A DNA stretch of 64,000 nt from Endozoicomonas sp. SCSIO W0465 (GCF_023716865.1 NZ_CP092417.1:1528001-1592000); one strand, 5' to 3'; positions 31,501 through 39,186 are shown, counted from the first letter of the stretch. Notes: generated by a model not told the origin, from the letters alone. Made by a program: numbers and translations.

Positions 31501-31590
31501 TCTCACGGTTCCTCTTCCGTCAAGTTGAGATGGGCTACCGATTGGCCCGGGTGAGTTTTTGCAGATAGTAGAGTGATCAGTGGTGTTCAT
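28522..31590 (-). CDS. Giant TPR-like repeat protein, paralog 12 (14 units, 1022 aa)
   Basis: The outermost intact member, with 14 units. The N-terminal region carries a four-fold SSVA repeat (residues ~55-70) encoded by a 12-bp tandem repeat. The last unit has FRLESTEAGRVCKNH and is seven residues shorter than normal, missing the DNPEE-type linker. The C-terminal domain ends LNILSSA. This is probably the first gene of the - strand half of the array; about 245 bp separate it from galU. Function unknown; an in-frame ATG at 31632 is an alternative start. Confidence 0.9.
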   Translation of the reverse strand: MNTTDHSTICKNSPGPIGSPSQLDGRGTVRGAGRESVGRAATVSGWQGTTVRPVTSSVASSVASSVASSVANGLRQNIARCSHQSALTRAVKKTGNTEALLSQGFNLLRKKQWPQAVNVFHAIKPETKKQNESKVNGLARALYPQPGKAAEALDLLNQLSAPVQTDVLMTKSRILETLKRYQAAEDLLKQIVKKKAGDPEKGRACKYHDANIMLARCWQRMGKLDKAERLMIAIFRQESVKADDLETGRACKHHDTNLGLVRLWQMMGKLDQAERLLITTFRQESLTAGDLEAGRACKHHDTNLGLARLWQMMGKLDQAERLLIATFRQESTTAGDLEAGRACKHHETNLGLIRHWQMMGKFDKAERLLIATFRQESANPWDLEAGRACKHHDTNLGLAHLWLMMGKHNKTEDLLIAMFRQESAKPGDLEEGRGCKYHDTNLTLARCWEMMSKFDKAERLLIAIFRQESAKVDDLEEGHACNHHETNLTLARHWQITGKLDKAESLLIATFRQESAKPGDLEEGRTCKHHDTNLALARCWEVLSKFDQAERLLIAMFRQESAAAGDLEADKACKNHETNLGLARHWQTVGKLDKAERLLIAMFRQESVDAGDLEAGIACKHHETNLTLARHWQIMGKLDKSKSLLIATFRQESAQAGDLEAGKACQHHETNLGLARLWEMMGKYDQAERLLIATFRQESTKAGDPEAGRVCKNHETNLTLARLWQVMSKLDHAERLLIATFRQESAKPGDLEAGRACKHHETNLVLARHWQIMGKHDNAECLLSALFRQESSQPDDLEAGRACKNHETNLTLALHWVIMGKLDKAEQLLISTFRLESTEAGRVCKNHETNLTLVRLWQLMGKLDKAQSLLEQCLSDNTLVDVQKDRYRLTLCILYSGSHEFDTYIGAITDSFDKALAQSIHRFMMYCQRVGENGSEESILLDQAFNYVEEAIQLSSSSDKRAQSLSQKAHIMRMQKKAESEWQSLFQQASCLDPARILREKTEPWRKAEQRALETLNILSSA
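31379..31426 (-). repeat. 12-bp coding repeat, 4 copies (SSVA)
   Basis: GCGACTGAAGAG three times and GCAACTGAAGAG once. It adds Ser-Ser-Val-Ala repeats to paralog 12 and preserves the frame at any copy number. Other paralogs lack it. Confidence 0.9.
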
Positions 31591-31725
31591 GGATGGAAAG
31601 ACAATTCTTAGCGAGCTTGGTTCCGTCATCAATCAGATAATGGAACTGCTGTCATATTGTGTTTATCGTGAATTCACAACGGATTAACAATATTGGAAAA
31701 ACAGGTGATCAATCAAAGAAATCAG

Positions 31726-31755
31726 CTCAGAAGCAGAAATTTTTATCCTTAATTT
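31726..31755 (+). repeat. 30-bp direct repeat, right copy
   Basis: Matches 10137-10166 in 29 of 30 bases. It is followed at about 31757-31790 by an inverted copy of the GCCTGCCGGACTTAAG element that also lies beside the left copy. Confidence 0.8.
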
Positions 31756-31808
31756 TTCGCAATCCTCGCTACGGACGCTTAAGTCCGGCAGGCTCAGGTG
31801 GCAACGGC

Positions 31809-31827
31809 CGGTATTTTTTCAATACCG
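31809..31827 (+). terminator. Hairpin with T-run next to the galU stop codon
   Basis: CGGTATT/AATACCG with a 5-nt loop. The T-run (ACATTTTTT) follows it on the + strand, so as an intrinsic terminator it would stop + strand transcripts. Being directly downstream of galU it may also protect the galU mRNA end. Confidence 0.45.
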
Positions 31828-31834
31828 ACATTTT

Positions 31835-32659
31835 TTAGCGATACAGATGGTCGTAACAGTAATTGGTCGCCTCAATAAAACCTTCAATACTGCCACAATC
31901 AAAACGCTCACCCTTGAACCTGTAAGCCATTACACAGCCACGCTGCGCCTGGGCCATCAGGGCATCGGTAATCTGAATCTCACCCCCTTTACCTGGCTGG
32001 GTATCATGAATCAGGTCAAAGATATCCGGTGTCAGAATATAACGGCCAATGATGGCGAGATTACTCGGTGCATCCGCTTTGGCTGGTTTTTCGACCATAT
32101 TTTCAACCCGGATCAGGTCTTCTGAGATGTACTGGCCAGCAATCACTCCGTATTTATGCACTTCATCTTCCGGTACTTCCTGAACCGCAACGATACTGCA
32201 ACGGAACTGCTTATAGAGTTGTGCCATCTGGGCCAGAACACCGGGACCGCCCAGATTGATACAAAGATCATCTGCCAGCACCATGCCAAATGGCTGGTCA
32301 CCGATCAGTGTCTGACCGGTCAGCACGGCATGACCCAGCCCTTTCATCTCATGCTGACGGGTGTATGAGAAGGAGCACTGGTCGATCACACTGCGGATAT
32401 CAGAGAGCAGACTCTCTTTATCCGTACCGGAAATCTGATGTTCCAGCTCGTAGTTCACATCAAAGTGATCTTCCAGCGAGCGCTTGCCCCGGCCGGTGAC
32501 AATGCAAATATCCGACATCCCGGCCTGAAGTGCCTCTTCAACGCCATACTCAATCAGCGGTTTGCTGACGATCGGCATCATCTCTTTGGGCATGGATTTG
32601 GTGGCTGGCAGGAACCGGGTTCCATAGCCTGCTGCTGGAAAAAGGCATTTTTTAATCAT
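31835..32659 (-). CDS. galU: UTP--glucose-1-phosphate uridylyltransferase
   Basis: Makes UDP-glucose from UTP and glucose-1-phosphate in the cytoplasm, supplying surface polysaccharide synthesis. The protein is 274 aa. It begins MIKKCLFPAAGYGTRFLPAT, which contains the nucleotide-binding GxGTRFLPATK motif, followed by PKEMMPI and the family motif EKP (VEKPAKADAPSN). I placed the start at MIKKC; the longer frame adds 19 unconserved residues. It lies 67 bp downstream of the phosphomannomutase gene on the same strand, a natural sugar-nucleotide pair, since the mutase could supply glucose-1-phosphate if it also accepts glucose. Confidence 0.95.
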   Translation of the reverse strand: MIKKCLFPAAGYGTRFLPATKSMPKEMMPIVSKPLIEYGVEEALQAGMSDICIVTGRGKRSLEDHFDVNYELEHQISGTDKESLLSDIRSVIDQCSFSYTRQHEMKGLGHAVLTGQTLIGDQPFGMVLADDLCINLGGPGVLAQMAQLYKQFRCSIVAVQEVPEDEVHKYGVIAGQYISEDLIRVENMVEKPAKADAPSNLAIIGRYILTPDIFDLIHDTQPGKGGEIQITDALMAQAQRGCVMAYRFKGERFDCGSIEGFIEATNYCYDHLYR

Positions 32660-32725
32660 TGAAGGCTCTTTATTTATCCCACTCAACTGAAGAGACGGCC
32701 TTGAAGAGGCTGTCAATTGAAAAGT

Positions 32726-34105
32726 TCAGTCGCGAATCAGCTTCAGCAAATCGGCAGTTTTTTCTTGCATCAACAATGCATCCCCACGACTTTCTACATT
32801 GAGACGAATCACTGGTTCTGTGTTGGAAAGTCGCAGATTAAAGCGCCATTGCTCCATGTCCAGAGAGATGCCATCGGTGTTATCGACATCCAGAGCGTCT
32901 TGCTGATAGTAAGCCAGTACCCGATCTATGGCGGCCTGAGGGTTTGACAATGTGCTGTTAATTTCACCGGAAGATGGGAACATGGCGATGCGCTCTCTGA
33001 CCAGTGCAGACAGAGGCTGCCCTTTTTTGGACATCAACTCGGCCACCAGTAACCAGGGAATCATACCAGAGTCACAATAGGCAAAGTCACGGAAATAATG
33101 GTGCGCAGACATCTCGCCGCCATAAATGGCATCTTCCTGGCGCATCCGCTGCTTGATATAGGCATGACCGGTTTTGCACAACACTGGCTCACCGCCTGCT
33201 GCGGTTACCTGGTCGATGGTATTCCATGTCAGCCTGGGGTCATGGATAATTTTTGTCCCGGTCATCGTTTGCGGGTCGTGGGCAAGGAATGCTTCAGCCA
33301 ATAGCCCGACGATATAATACCCTTCGATAAACTGTCCCTGCTCATCAAACAGAAAGCAGCGATCAAAGTCGCCATCCCAGGCGATACCCATATCGGCCTG
33401 GTGTTTCAGAACGGCATCCGCCGTCGTTTGACGGCATTCAGGCAGTAATGGATTGGGGATACCCCGGGGAAAGTTGCCATCTGGCTCATGGAGAACTTTG
33501 ATAAACTCGACCGGCACACCAGCAGCCAGGAATCGTTGCTCGATAGCATCCACCACATGACCTGCGGCACCATTACCGGCATTGACCACCAGCTTCATTG
33601 GCTTGAGACGTTCACTCTGGATATAGCCCAGAATGTGGCTGACATAATCATTCAGAACCGAGATTTTCTGATAGCCACCCCGCTTGGCCACAGGCTCTGC
33701 AAACCGGTTCTCTTCTGCCAGCTGCTGAATCTCCCTCAAGCCATTATCACCACTGATGGGTTGTGCACCGGCTTGCACCAGTTTCATGCCGTTGTAGTCA
33801 ATCGGGTTGTGACTGGCCGTTACCTGAACACCACCATCAATCCCCAGATGGAATGTGGCAAAGTAGATCTCTTCCGTACCGGACAGGCCAATATCCAGGA
33901 CATTGACTCCTGCATCGCGCAGGCCTTCAGACAACGCGTGTTTAAGAGCCTCACTGGTCAGGCGGGTATCACCACCGACAACCACATCCTTCGGCTTAAG
34001 GTACTCGCCATAGGCTCTGCCTATGCGATAGGCAATATCGTCATTGAGTTCATCCGGCAGGCGGCCACGGATGTCGTATGCCTTGAAGCAGGGGAGCTTG
34101 GTCAT
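32726..34105 (-). CDS. manB: Phosphomannomutase/phosphoglucomutase (CpsG/ManB type)
   Basis: Interconverts mannose-6-phosphate and mannose-1-phosphate (some homologues also glucose phosphates) for GDP-mannose and exopolysaccharide synthesis. The 459 aa match the length of E. coli CpsG. Visible motifs are CFKAYDIRGRLPDEL at the N-terminus, the phosphoserine loop TASHNP (~99-104), the Mg-binding DGDFDR (~242), the sugar-recognition GGEMSAHH (~325) and the phosphate-binding SNTEPVIRLN (~430). Closest in motif detail to CpsG/ManB rather than AlgC. It is followed by galU, and divergent from the protease-Zrg operon across about 215 bp. Confidence 0.93.
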   Translation of the reverse strand: MTKLPCFKAYDIRGRLPDELNDDIAYRIGRAYGEYLKPKDVVVGGDTRLTSEALKHALSEGLRDAGVNVLDIGLSGTEEIYFATFHLGIDGGVQVTASHNPIDYNGMKLVQAGAQPISGDNGLREIQQLAEENRFAEPVAKRGGYQKISVLNDYVSHILGYIQSERLKPMKLVVNAGNGAAGHVVDAIEQRFLAAGVPVEFIKVLHEPDGNFPRGIPNPLLPECRQTTADAVLKHQADMGIAWDGDFDRCFLFDEQGQFIEGYYIVGLLAEAFLAHDPQTMTGTKIIHDPRLTWNTIDQVTAAGGEPVLCKTGHAYIKQRMRQEDAIYGGEMSAHHYFRDFAYCDSGMIPWLLVAELMSKKGQPLSALVRERIAMFPSSGEINSTLSNPQAAIDRVLAYYQQDALDVDNTDGISLDMEQWRFNLRLSNTEPVIRLNVESRGDALLMQEKTADLLKLIRD

Positions 34106-34319
34106 TTCTCAGTCGCAGAAGAAATTAAAAGTCTGTATTTAACTACGAATCCCACCAAATAGACAAACCGTGTCGGGAAGAAAATGACTGCAATTGGCAT
34201 GGCAAAGCTCTGCTTCAATATTTCAGGTGGCTTCAGAGACAGCCACCTATCAAATCAGCTCATCAATAGCCGATAGTTTTCAGATAAATGCTGAGCGGAG
34301 TAAAGCGGTTATCCGGAAC

Positions 34320-34871
34320 ATGAACAGGGCAATCAGATACCTTTCCACTCCGCCATCGGGTTGGCGGTTACGGCTGGCAATGTTGGTCTTCTTTTCAGGT
34401 TTGCCGCTGTTTGCCTCAGAGGCCAACCAACTCTGCACCGTGGATGGCCTTCCGGTGTTTGGCTATCTGGAAAACGCCAGACTGGTCAATATTGATCAAC
34501 ACCCGGTTCAATCACTGGTTGATAGCGGTGCTACCACCACCGCTCTGGATGCCCGTAACATCCGCATGCACATCAAAAGAAATGGCACTCGCTGGGTTTA
34601 CTATGATTTTGTCCATCGGCAAAGCAGCCAGAAAACACCCATGCATCAGCCGGTAAGCCGGGTCGCCAGAATTATCACCCATAAAGGTGCTCCCAGTGAG
34701 CGAGCAGTGGTCCGAAACACCATAAAAGTGGGGCAGATTATGCGCACTGTAGAGACGTCCTTAATCAGTCGCAGCAATTTTCCTCAACAGTTATTAATTG
34801 GTCGCAACTTTCTCAAAGATACGGCACTCATTGATTCAGGTAAGCGATACCTGCAGGAAAGCTGCCCATGA
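34320..34871 (+). CDS. Exported retropepsin-like protease (PF05618, annotated as ATP-dependent zinc protease)
   Basis: A 183-residue protein with a signal peptide (RLRLAMLVFFSGLPLFA) and the aspartic-protease-like motif LVDSGATTTAL (~60), followed by FPQQLLIGRNFL near the end. This is the pattern of the family named ATP-dependent zinc protease/RimK-associated, which has a retropepsin fold. The start was chosen at MNRAIRY because it places the hydrophobic segment as a signal peptide; the longer frame from 34194 adds 42 residues without homology. The stop overlaps the start of the next gene by 4 bp (ATGA), so it is translationally coupled to the Zrg-like genes. Confidence 0.8.
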   Translation: MNRAIRYLSTPPSGWRLRLAMLVFFSGLPLFASEANQLCTVDGLPVFGYLENARLVNIDQHPVQSLVDSGATTTALDARNIRMHIKRNGTRWVYYDFVHRQSSQKTPMHQPVSRVARIITHKGAPSERAVVRNTIKVGQIMRTVETSLISRSNFPQQLLIGRNFLKDTALIDSGKRYLQESCP

Positions 34872-35470
34872 ACCCTGGCCACAAAGTCATTGTCGGCATT
34901 ACTTTCTGCCTCATACTGGTCACGACTATCGCGATAACGGCAAGCCATGCAAAGGACCACGCCATTGGGAATCATGTCCACCGGGCCTATGAACCCGCAG
35001 CCATTTTTCTCGATGTTAACCTGCGAAAGGATACCCTTAGCCTGTTCCTCTCCATCTCCCCGGAAGCTGCAACCGTGATCACCCAGCGACCGCTTGGTTC
35101 TCTGGCCCGGTACCTGAAAGCATTCACCCCTCTGGTGACACTTCCGGAAGATGCACAGTGTCGGCAGTCGCAACAGCAGTTTTTCGTTGAACCGACAGAC
35201 GTACTGCTGCTCAAGTCTGACTCACTTTCTGCACCCGCCAACCCCAGAGAAATCAGCGGCTATCTCGAATATGAATGCCAACACCCGGAAAACCTGTCTC
35301 ACTTCACATTCCTGGGGTTTGAGGCAATGCCTGACTTAAAGCACACCAGCGTTTGGCTGATCAGTGACAACTGGCAAAGTAAACAGCGACTGAACCAGGA
35401 TCACCAGAAGGTTCAGCTCAAGAAACAACAGGACATGACTGACTTCTTTGTGGACTTTTTTACCGAATAA
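34868..35470 (+). CDS. DUF2796 / ZrgA-like periplasmic protein
   Basis: A 200-residue exported protein: an N-terminal signal segment (VIVGITFCLILVTTIAITASHA), then a His-containing start of the mature chain (KDHAIGNHVHRAY) followed by alternating strands (FLDVNLRKDTLSLFLSIS), typical of DUF2796. In Vibrio cholerae the homologue ZrgA works with an ABC ATPase and permease in zinc uptake; the same order occurs here. The His run is shorter than in typical members, which often have long His-Asp-rich tracts, so metal capacity may be reduced. Zinc-responsive regulation would be expected from the family, but I could not identify a Zur box. Confidence 0.75.
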   Translation: MNPGHKVIVGITFCLILVTTIAITASHAKDHAIGNHVHRAYEPAAIFLDVNLRKDTLSLFLSISPEAATVITQRPLGSLARYLKAFTPLVTLPEDAQCRQSQQQFFVEPTDVLLLKSDSLSAPANPREISGYLEYECQHPENLSHFTFLGFEAMPDLKHTSVWLISDNWQSKQRLNQDHQKVQLKKQQDMTDFFVDFFTE

Positions 35471-35500
35471 AGAACGCTGTGCATTGAAAGAGGGCCCCGC

Positions 35501-36202
35501 ATGAGCCAGGCAGTGACCGTAGAAAATCTTGAATTGACCAGAGGAGGGAAAAACTGCCTGTCCATCCCACTGTTGACTGTCGATAAAGGCGAACGTATTC
35601 AGATTACCGGGTTAAATGGCTCTGGCAAGACTTCTTTATTGCAACTGCTGACAGGACTGCTCACACCGGACAGCGGCCACATTGAAATCTTTGGTCAGCC
35701 AATTGGCAGACTCTCCGGGTCCGAACGGGAAACATTTCGGGCCGGACAGGTTGGCTACATTTTCCAGCAACCAACATTGATTCCTTATCTGAACCCGTTG
35801 GAAAATATTTTACTCCCCTGTCGTTTATCTAAAGGGCGCCAGCAACGACTGGAAGACCGGAAAACCACGGCGAACTATGAGGCTTACCGGCTGATGGCTG
35901 CACTGAACATGGAGAACCCTGAGCTACTGCGCCAAAATACCGGTATGCTGAGCATTGGCCAGCAACAACGGGTAGCTATTGCCCGGGCACTGATCGGCTC
36001 GCCCCCGCTGATTCTGGCTGATGAAGCCGCATCAGCACTGGATCCGCCGACTCGCCAAACCTTGTATGACATGCTGCTGAAAACGACCAGAGAGCATGAA
36101 CAAACATTGATCTGTATTGACCATACCCCATACCCGGGATTTGACCGCTGTCTTGATATGTCAGCAATCAACCACTCACAACAGGTAGCGAGGCTATGGT
36201 AA
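35501..36202 (+). CDS. ABC transporter ATP-binding protein (ZrgB-like)
   Basis: A 233-residue ATPase of the LolD/MacB type. Walker A GLNGSGKTS (37-45), signature LSIGQQQRVAIARAL (~152) and Walker B LILADEAASALD (~175) are complete; the H-loop is IDHTP (~205). It follows the DUF2796 gene by 30 bp and overlaps the permease start by 7 bp, indicating coupled translation. It should power the FtsX-type permease at the inner membrane; the zinc-related role is inferred from the operon. Confidence 0.88.
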   Translation: MSQAVTVENLELTRGGKNCLSIPLLTVDKGERIQITGLNGSGKTSLLQLLTGLLTPDSGHIEIFGQPIGRLSGSERETFRAGQVGYIFQQPTLIPYLNPLENILLPCRLSKGRQQRLEDRKTTANYEAYRLMAALNMENPELLRQNTGMLSIGQQQRVAIARALIGSPPLILADEAASALDPPTRQTLYDMLLKTTREHEQTLICIDHTPYPGFDRCLDMSAINHSQQVARLW

Positions 36203-37353
36203 ACATCAACTGGCTCAGTCATACATTGCTGACCGTTCAGCATGCCATGAAGAGCATGAGTTATCGAAAGAAAAATACGCTAACCATGCTGCTGGTTCTG
36301 GCCTTTGGCTTTTGTCTTGTATTTCTCTTTCAAGGTATCAAGCAACAACTTATCGACACTATTGATCGCTATTCATTGCAAAGTGACCTGATCATCAGCA
36401 AAGAAACACCGGCCATGCCATTGGTTCTGTTCTCTCTATTCCATGTGGGTTCACCACCAGCAAAAATGAGCCTGAGTCTGCTGGGTGAGTTGATCAGTCA
36501 CCCGGAGATTGAATACGCCATTCCTTATGCCTATGGCGAGACTCATCGGGGGATCACCGTCATAGGTACCAGCACCGAAGGGATTGAACGACTGAATCGA
36601 CAGGTAGCAAGCAGTTCAGGAAACCCGGAAAGAAAACATCAAAAGCAGATCAGCCCTGAAACATTACCGTCAACGAATCATTTCATGACGGCTTACATTG
36701 GCGTAAACATAGCCAACGACCTTGGTTATAAAATCAATGATCAGATAACCATTGCAGATGGTAGCGAACCAGGATCAGAACAAGAGTACAAAGAATTATT
36801 TACCATCGCCGGTATTTTACCCCGCCAGAACAGTCATCAGGACGATCGTATTTATATCCCGATTGACGGTTTGATAACCGCCAGAAAACAACATGCAGAA
36901 GGCAATACAACCAGTTGGTCAAGCCCTGATGATATCGCTTTTATCGATATCAAGCTGAGGGATCGCATGGCTCTGCTGGCCCTGGAAAAAAAACTGACTC
37001 AATCAGCCAGCAAACAAGGCCTGGCAATAACTGCCGCGATACCGGCCAGAGAGCTGGAACTGCTTTATGGCTACCTTAACAGGGCATCGGTCAGCCTGAT
37101 TTTCATATCGCTTGTCATACTCGGGTTGTGCCTGCTGACCCTTTTTTACGCATTAACCAGTAACCTTCAGGAACGAAGACAGGAAATAAGGCTTTATCAG
37201 ACCCTGGGAATGAGTCAGAAATACATTGGCATCATGGCTCTGCTTGAGCCTCTGTTAATTATTTCCAGTGCTCTTTGTCTGGGTTTTGTATTCAGCAACA
37301 TGTTATCAACTTATACAGCTGATTTTTTCCTGATAAAATGGTTAATAAATTAA
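36196..37353 (+). CDS. FtsX/MacB-type ABC transporter permease (ZrgC-like)
   Basis: A 385-residue membrane protein. The first membrane helix is near residues 28-48 (TMLLVLAFGFCLVFLF), followed by a large periplasmic domain (~50-295). C-terminal helices lie at ~300-322 (LIFISLVILGLCLLTLFYAL) and ~350-372 (LLEPLLIISSALCLGFVF). Typical FtsX-type permeases have four helices; the usual last one is missing, so the C-terminus may be truncated by the stop at 37351. No ZrgD/E-like genes follow, so the operon is shorter than in Vibrio. Confidence 0.82.
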   Translation: MVNINWLSHTLLTVQHAMKSMSYRKKNTLTMLLVLAFGFCLVFLFQGIKQQLIDTIDRYSLQSDLIISKETPAMPLVLFSLFHVGSPPAKMSLSLLGELISHPEIEYAIPYAYGETHRGITVIGTSTEGIERLNRQVASSSGNPERKHQKQISPETLPSTNHFMTAYIGVNIANDLGYKINDQITIADGSEPGSEQEYKELFTIAGILPRQNSHQDDRIYIPIDGLITARKQHAEGNTTSWSSPDDIAFIDIKLRDRMALLALEKKLTQSASKQGLAITAAIPARELELLYGYLNRASVSLIFISLVILGLCLLTLFYALTSNLQERRQEIRLYQTLGMSQKYIGIMALLEPLLIISSALCLGFVFSNMLSTYTADFFLIKWLIN

Positions 37354-37531
37354 GGAAACTTTCTTCAAACAACAAAATATCCGGATTGGCAGGAAAAACT
37401 TTAGCCTACTTGCAGTCATTCCTCTGATTTGGATAATTCACGCATATTTTGATTATTATCATTTTGTACACACTCCTCCTTTGCTATGGGCACCTGTGTA
37501 CAGAGATACGTACACAATTTGGAACCTGTTC

Positions 37532-39124
37532 ATGCCTCCAACCATGTTATCACTCACCCGGGAAGTCGAAGCCAGACGCACGTTTGCTATCATCTCCCAT
37601 CCCGATGCCGGTAAAACGACGATTACCGAAAAGCTCCTGTTGCTCGGTGGTGCCATTCAGCTTGCCGGTACGGTAAAAGGCCGTAAAAGCGGTCGTATGG
37701 CCACCTCTGACTGGATGAAAATGGAACAGGAGCGTGGTATCTCCATCACTACCTCGGTGATGCAGTTCCCCTATCATGGCCGTACGGTAAATCTGCTGGA
37801 TACGCCCGGACACGAAGACTTCTCAGAGGATACCTACCGGACACTGACCGCCGTTGACAGTTGCCTCATGGTTATCGATGGCGCCAAGGGGGTCGAAGAT
37901 CGAACCATCAAACTGATGGAAGTCTGTCGCCTGCGGGACACGCCAATATTTACCTTCGTCAATAAAATGGATCGCGAAGTCCGTGACCAGATTGAAGTGC
38001 TGGATGAAATAGAAGATATTCTGAAAATTCAGTGCGCACCCATCACCTGGCCCATCGGCATGGGTAAACAGTTCAAGGGGGTTTATAACCTCTATACCGA
38101 TACCATTCATGTGTTCAAGCCCGGTCAGGCCAGTGTCGTTCCGGAAGATATTCAGATCAAAGGGCTGGAATCAGAGGAAGCCAGAAGCCTGCTGGGTGAT
38201 CTCCATGAAGACTTGATGGAAGAGATTGAACTGGTGAGGGGCGCCAGCCATGAGTTTGATCTGGAAGCGTACCTTGCCGGTCGGATGACGCCGGTCTTCT
38301 TTGGTACCGCACTGGCCAACTTCGGTGTCCGGGAAATGCTGGATGACTTTGTGCAGTGGGCCCCTTCCCCCATGCCCCGTGAAACCAATGAACGCACGGT
38401 TGTCGCTAATGAAGAGAATTTCTCAGGGTTCGTCTTTAAAATTCAGGCCAATATGGACCCCAAACACCGCGACCGTATTGCCTTTCTGAGAATCTGTTCC
38501 GGCAAATACACCCGGAATATGAAAATGAAGCACGTTCGTATTGGCAAGGACGTAAAAATTGCCGATGCGGTCACTTTCCTCGCGGGTGACCGCTCCCATG
38601 TGGATGAAGCCATCTCCGGTGACATCATCGGTCTGCACAACCACGGAACTATCCAGATTGGTGACACCTTTACCCAGGGTGAAATGCTGAAATTTATGGG
38701 TATTCCCCATTTTGCACCAGAACTGTTCCGTCGTGTCCGCCTGAAAGACCCATTAAAGCTGAAGCAGTTGCAAAAAGGGCTGCAACAACTCTCAGAAGAG
38801 GGTGCCACTCAGCTATTCATGCCGGTAAACAATAATGACCTGATCCTCGGGGCTGTTGGTGTACTGCAGTTTGATGTCGTTATGCGCCGCCTGAAAGATG
38901 AATACAAGGTTGAAGCCATTTATGAACCGGTGAATGTCAACACAGCCCGCTGGATTGACTGCAGTGACAATAAAAAACTGGAAGAATTCAAACGTAAGTG
39001 CGCTGAAAACCTGGCCATGGATGGTGGTGGCTATCTGACCTATCTGGCACCCACAAGGGTTAACCTTTCCCTGGCTGAAGAGCGCTACCCGGATGTTACT
39101 TTCCGAACTACCCGGGAGCATTAA
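37532..39124 (+). CDS. prfC: Peptide chain release factor 3 (RF3)
   Basis: A GTPase that recycles RF1/RF2 from the ribosome after termination. At 530 aa it matches E. coli RF3 (529). GTP-binding motifs are SHPDAGKTT (G1), the RGISITTS switch, DTPGHEDF (G3) and NKMD (G4), and it ends FRTTREH as in enterobacterial RF3. I placed the start at the ATG 37532 (MPPTMLSLTREVEARR), which has GGAA seven bases upstream; the ATG at 37544 is also possible. The frame is open 180 bp further upstream and would encode a hydrophobic segment, but that part is not conserved in RF3. Confidence 0.96.
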   Translation: MPPTMLSLTREVEARRTFAIISHPDAGKTTITEKLLLLGGAIQLAGTVKGRKSGRMATSDWMKMEQERGISITTSVMQFPYHGRTVNLLDTPGHEDFSEDTYRTLTAVDSCLMVIDGAKGVEDRTIKLMEVCRLRDTPIFTFVNKMDREVRDQIEVLDEIEDILKIQCAPITWPIGMGKQFKGVYNLYTDTIHVFKPGQASVVPEDIQIKGLESEEARSLLGDLHEDLMEEIELVRGASHEFDLEAYLAGRMTPVFFGTALANFGVREMLDDFVQWAPSPMPRETNERTVVANEENFSGFVFKIQANMDPKHRDRIAFLRICSGKYTRNMKMKHVRIGKDVKIADAVTFLAGDRSHVDEAISGDIIGLHNHGTIQIGDTFTQGEMLKFMGIPHFAPELFRRVRLKDPLKLKQLQKGLQQLSEEGATQLFMPVNNNDLILGAVGVLQFDVVMRRLKDEYKVEAIYEPVNVNTARWIDCSDNKKLEEFKRKCAENLAMDGGGYLTYLAPTRVNLSLAEERYPDVTFRTTREH

Positions 39125-39146
39125 TCACAACCAGTTATTCTGGAGA

Positions 39147-39186
39147 TAAAGTTACGGGCCATCTGACTTGGACTGCCTGTAACTTT
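39147..39186 (+). terminator. Hairpin downstream of prfC
   Basis: TAAAGTTACGG pairs with CCTGTAACTTTA (one bulge) across an 18-nt loop, 22 bp after the prfC stop. The following tract is A/T-rich but not a clean T-run. Confidence 0.45.

Noticed and set aside
32068..33304. Several + strand ORFs of 60-90 codons opposite galU and the phosphomannomutase
   Set aside because: Shadows of well-conserved genes on the other strand, with no ribosome-binding sites or domains.
34194..34319. Longer N-terminus for the retropepsin-like protease
   Set aside because: It would bury the signal peptide 60 residues inside the protein; the ATG at 34320 places it at the start.
37481..37531. Longer N-terminus for RF3
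   Set aside because: The extra residues are not conserved in RF3, and the ATG at 37532 has a good ribosome-binding site and gives the family length.
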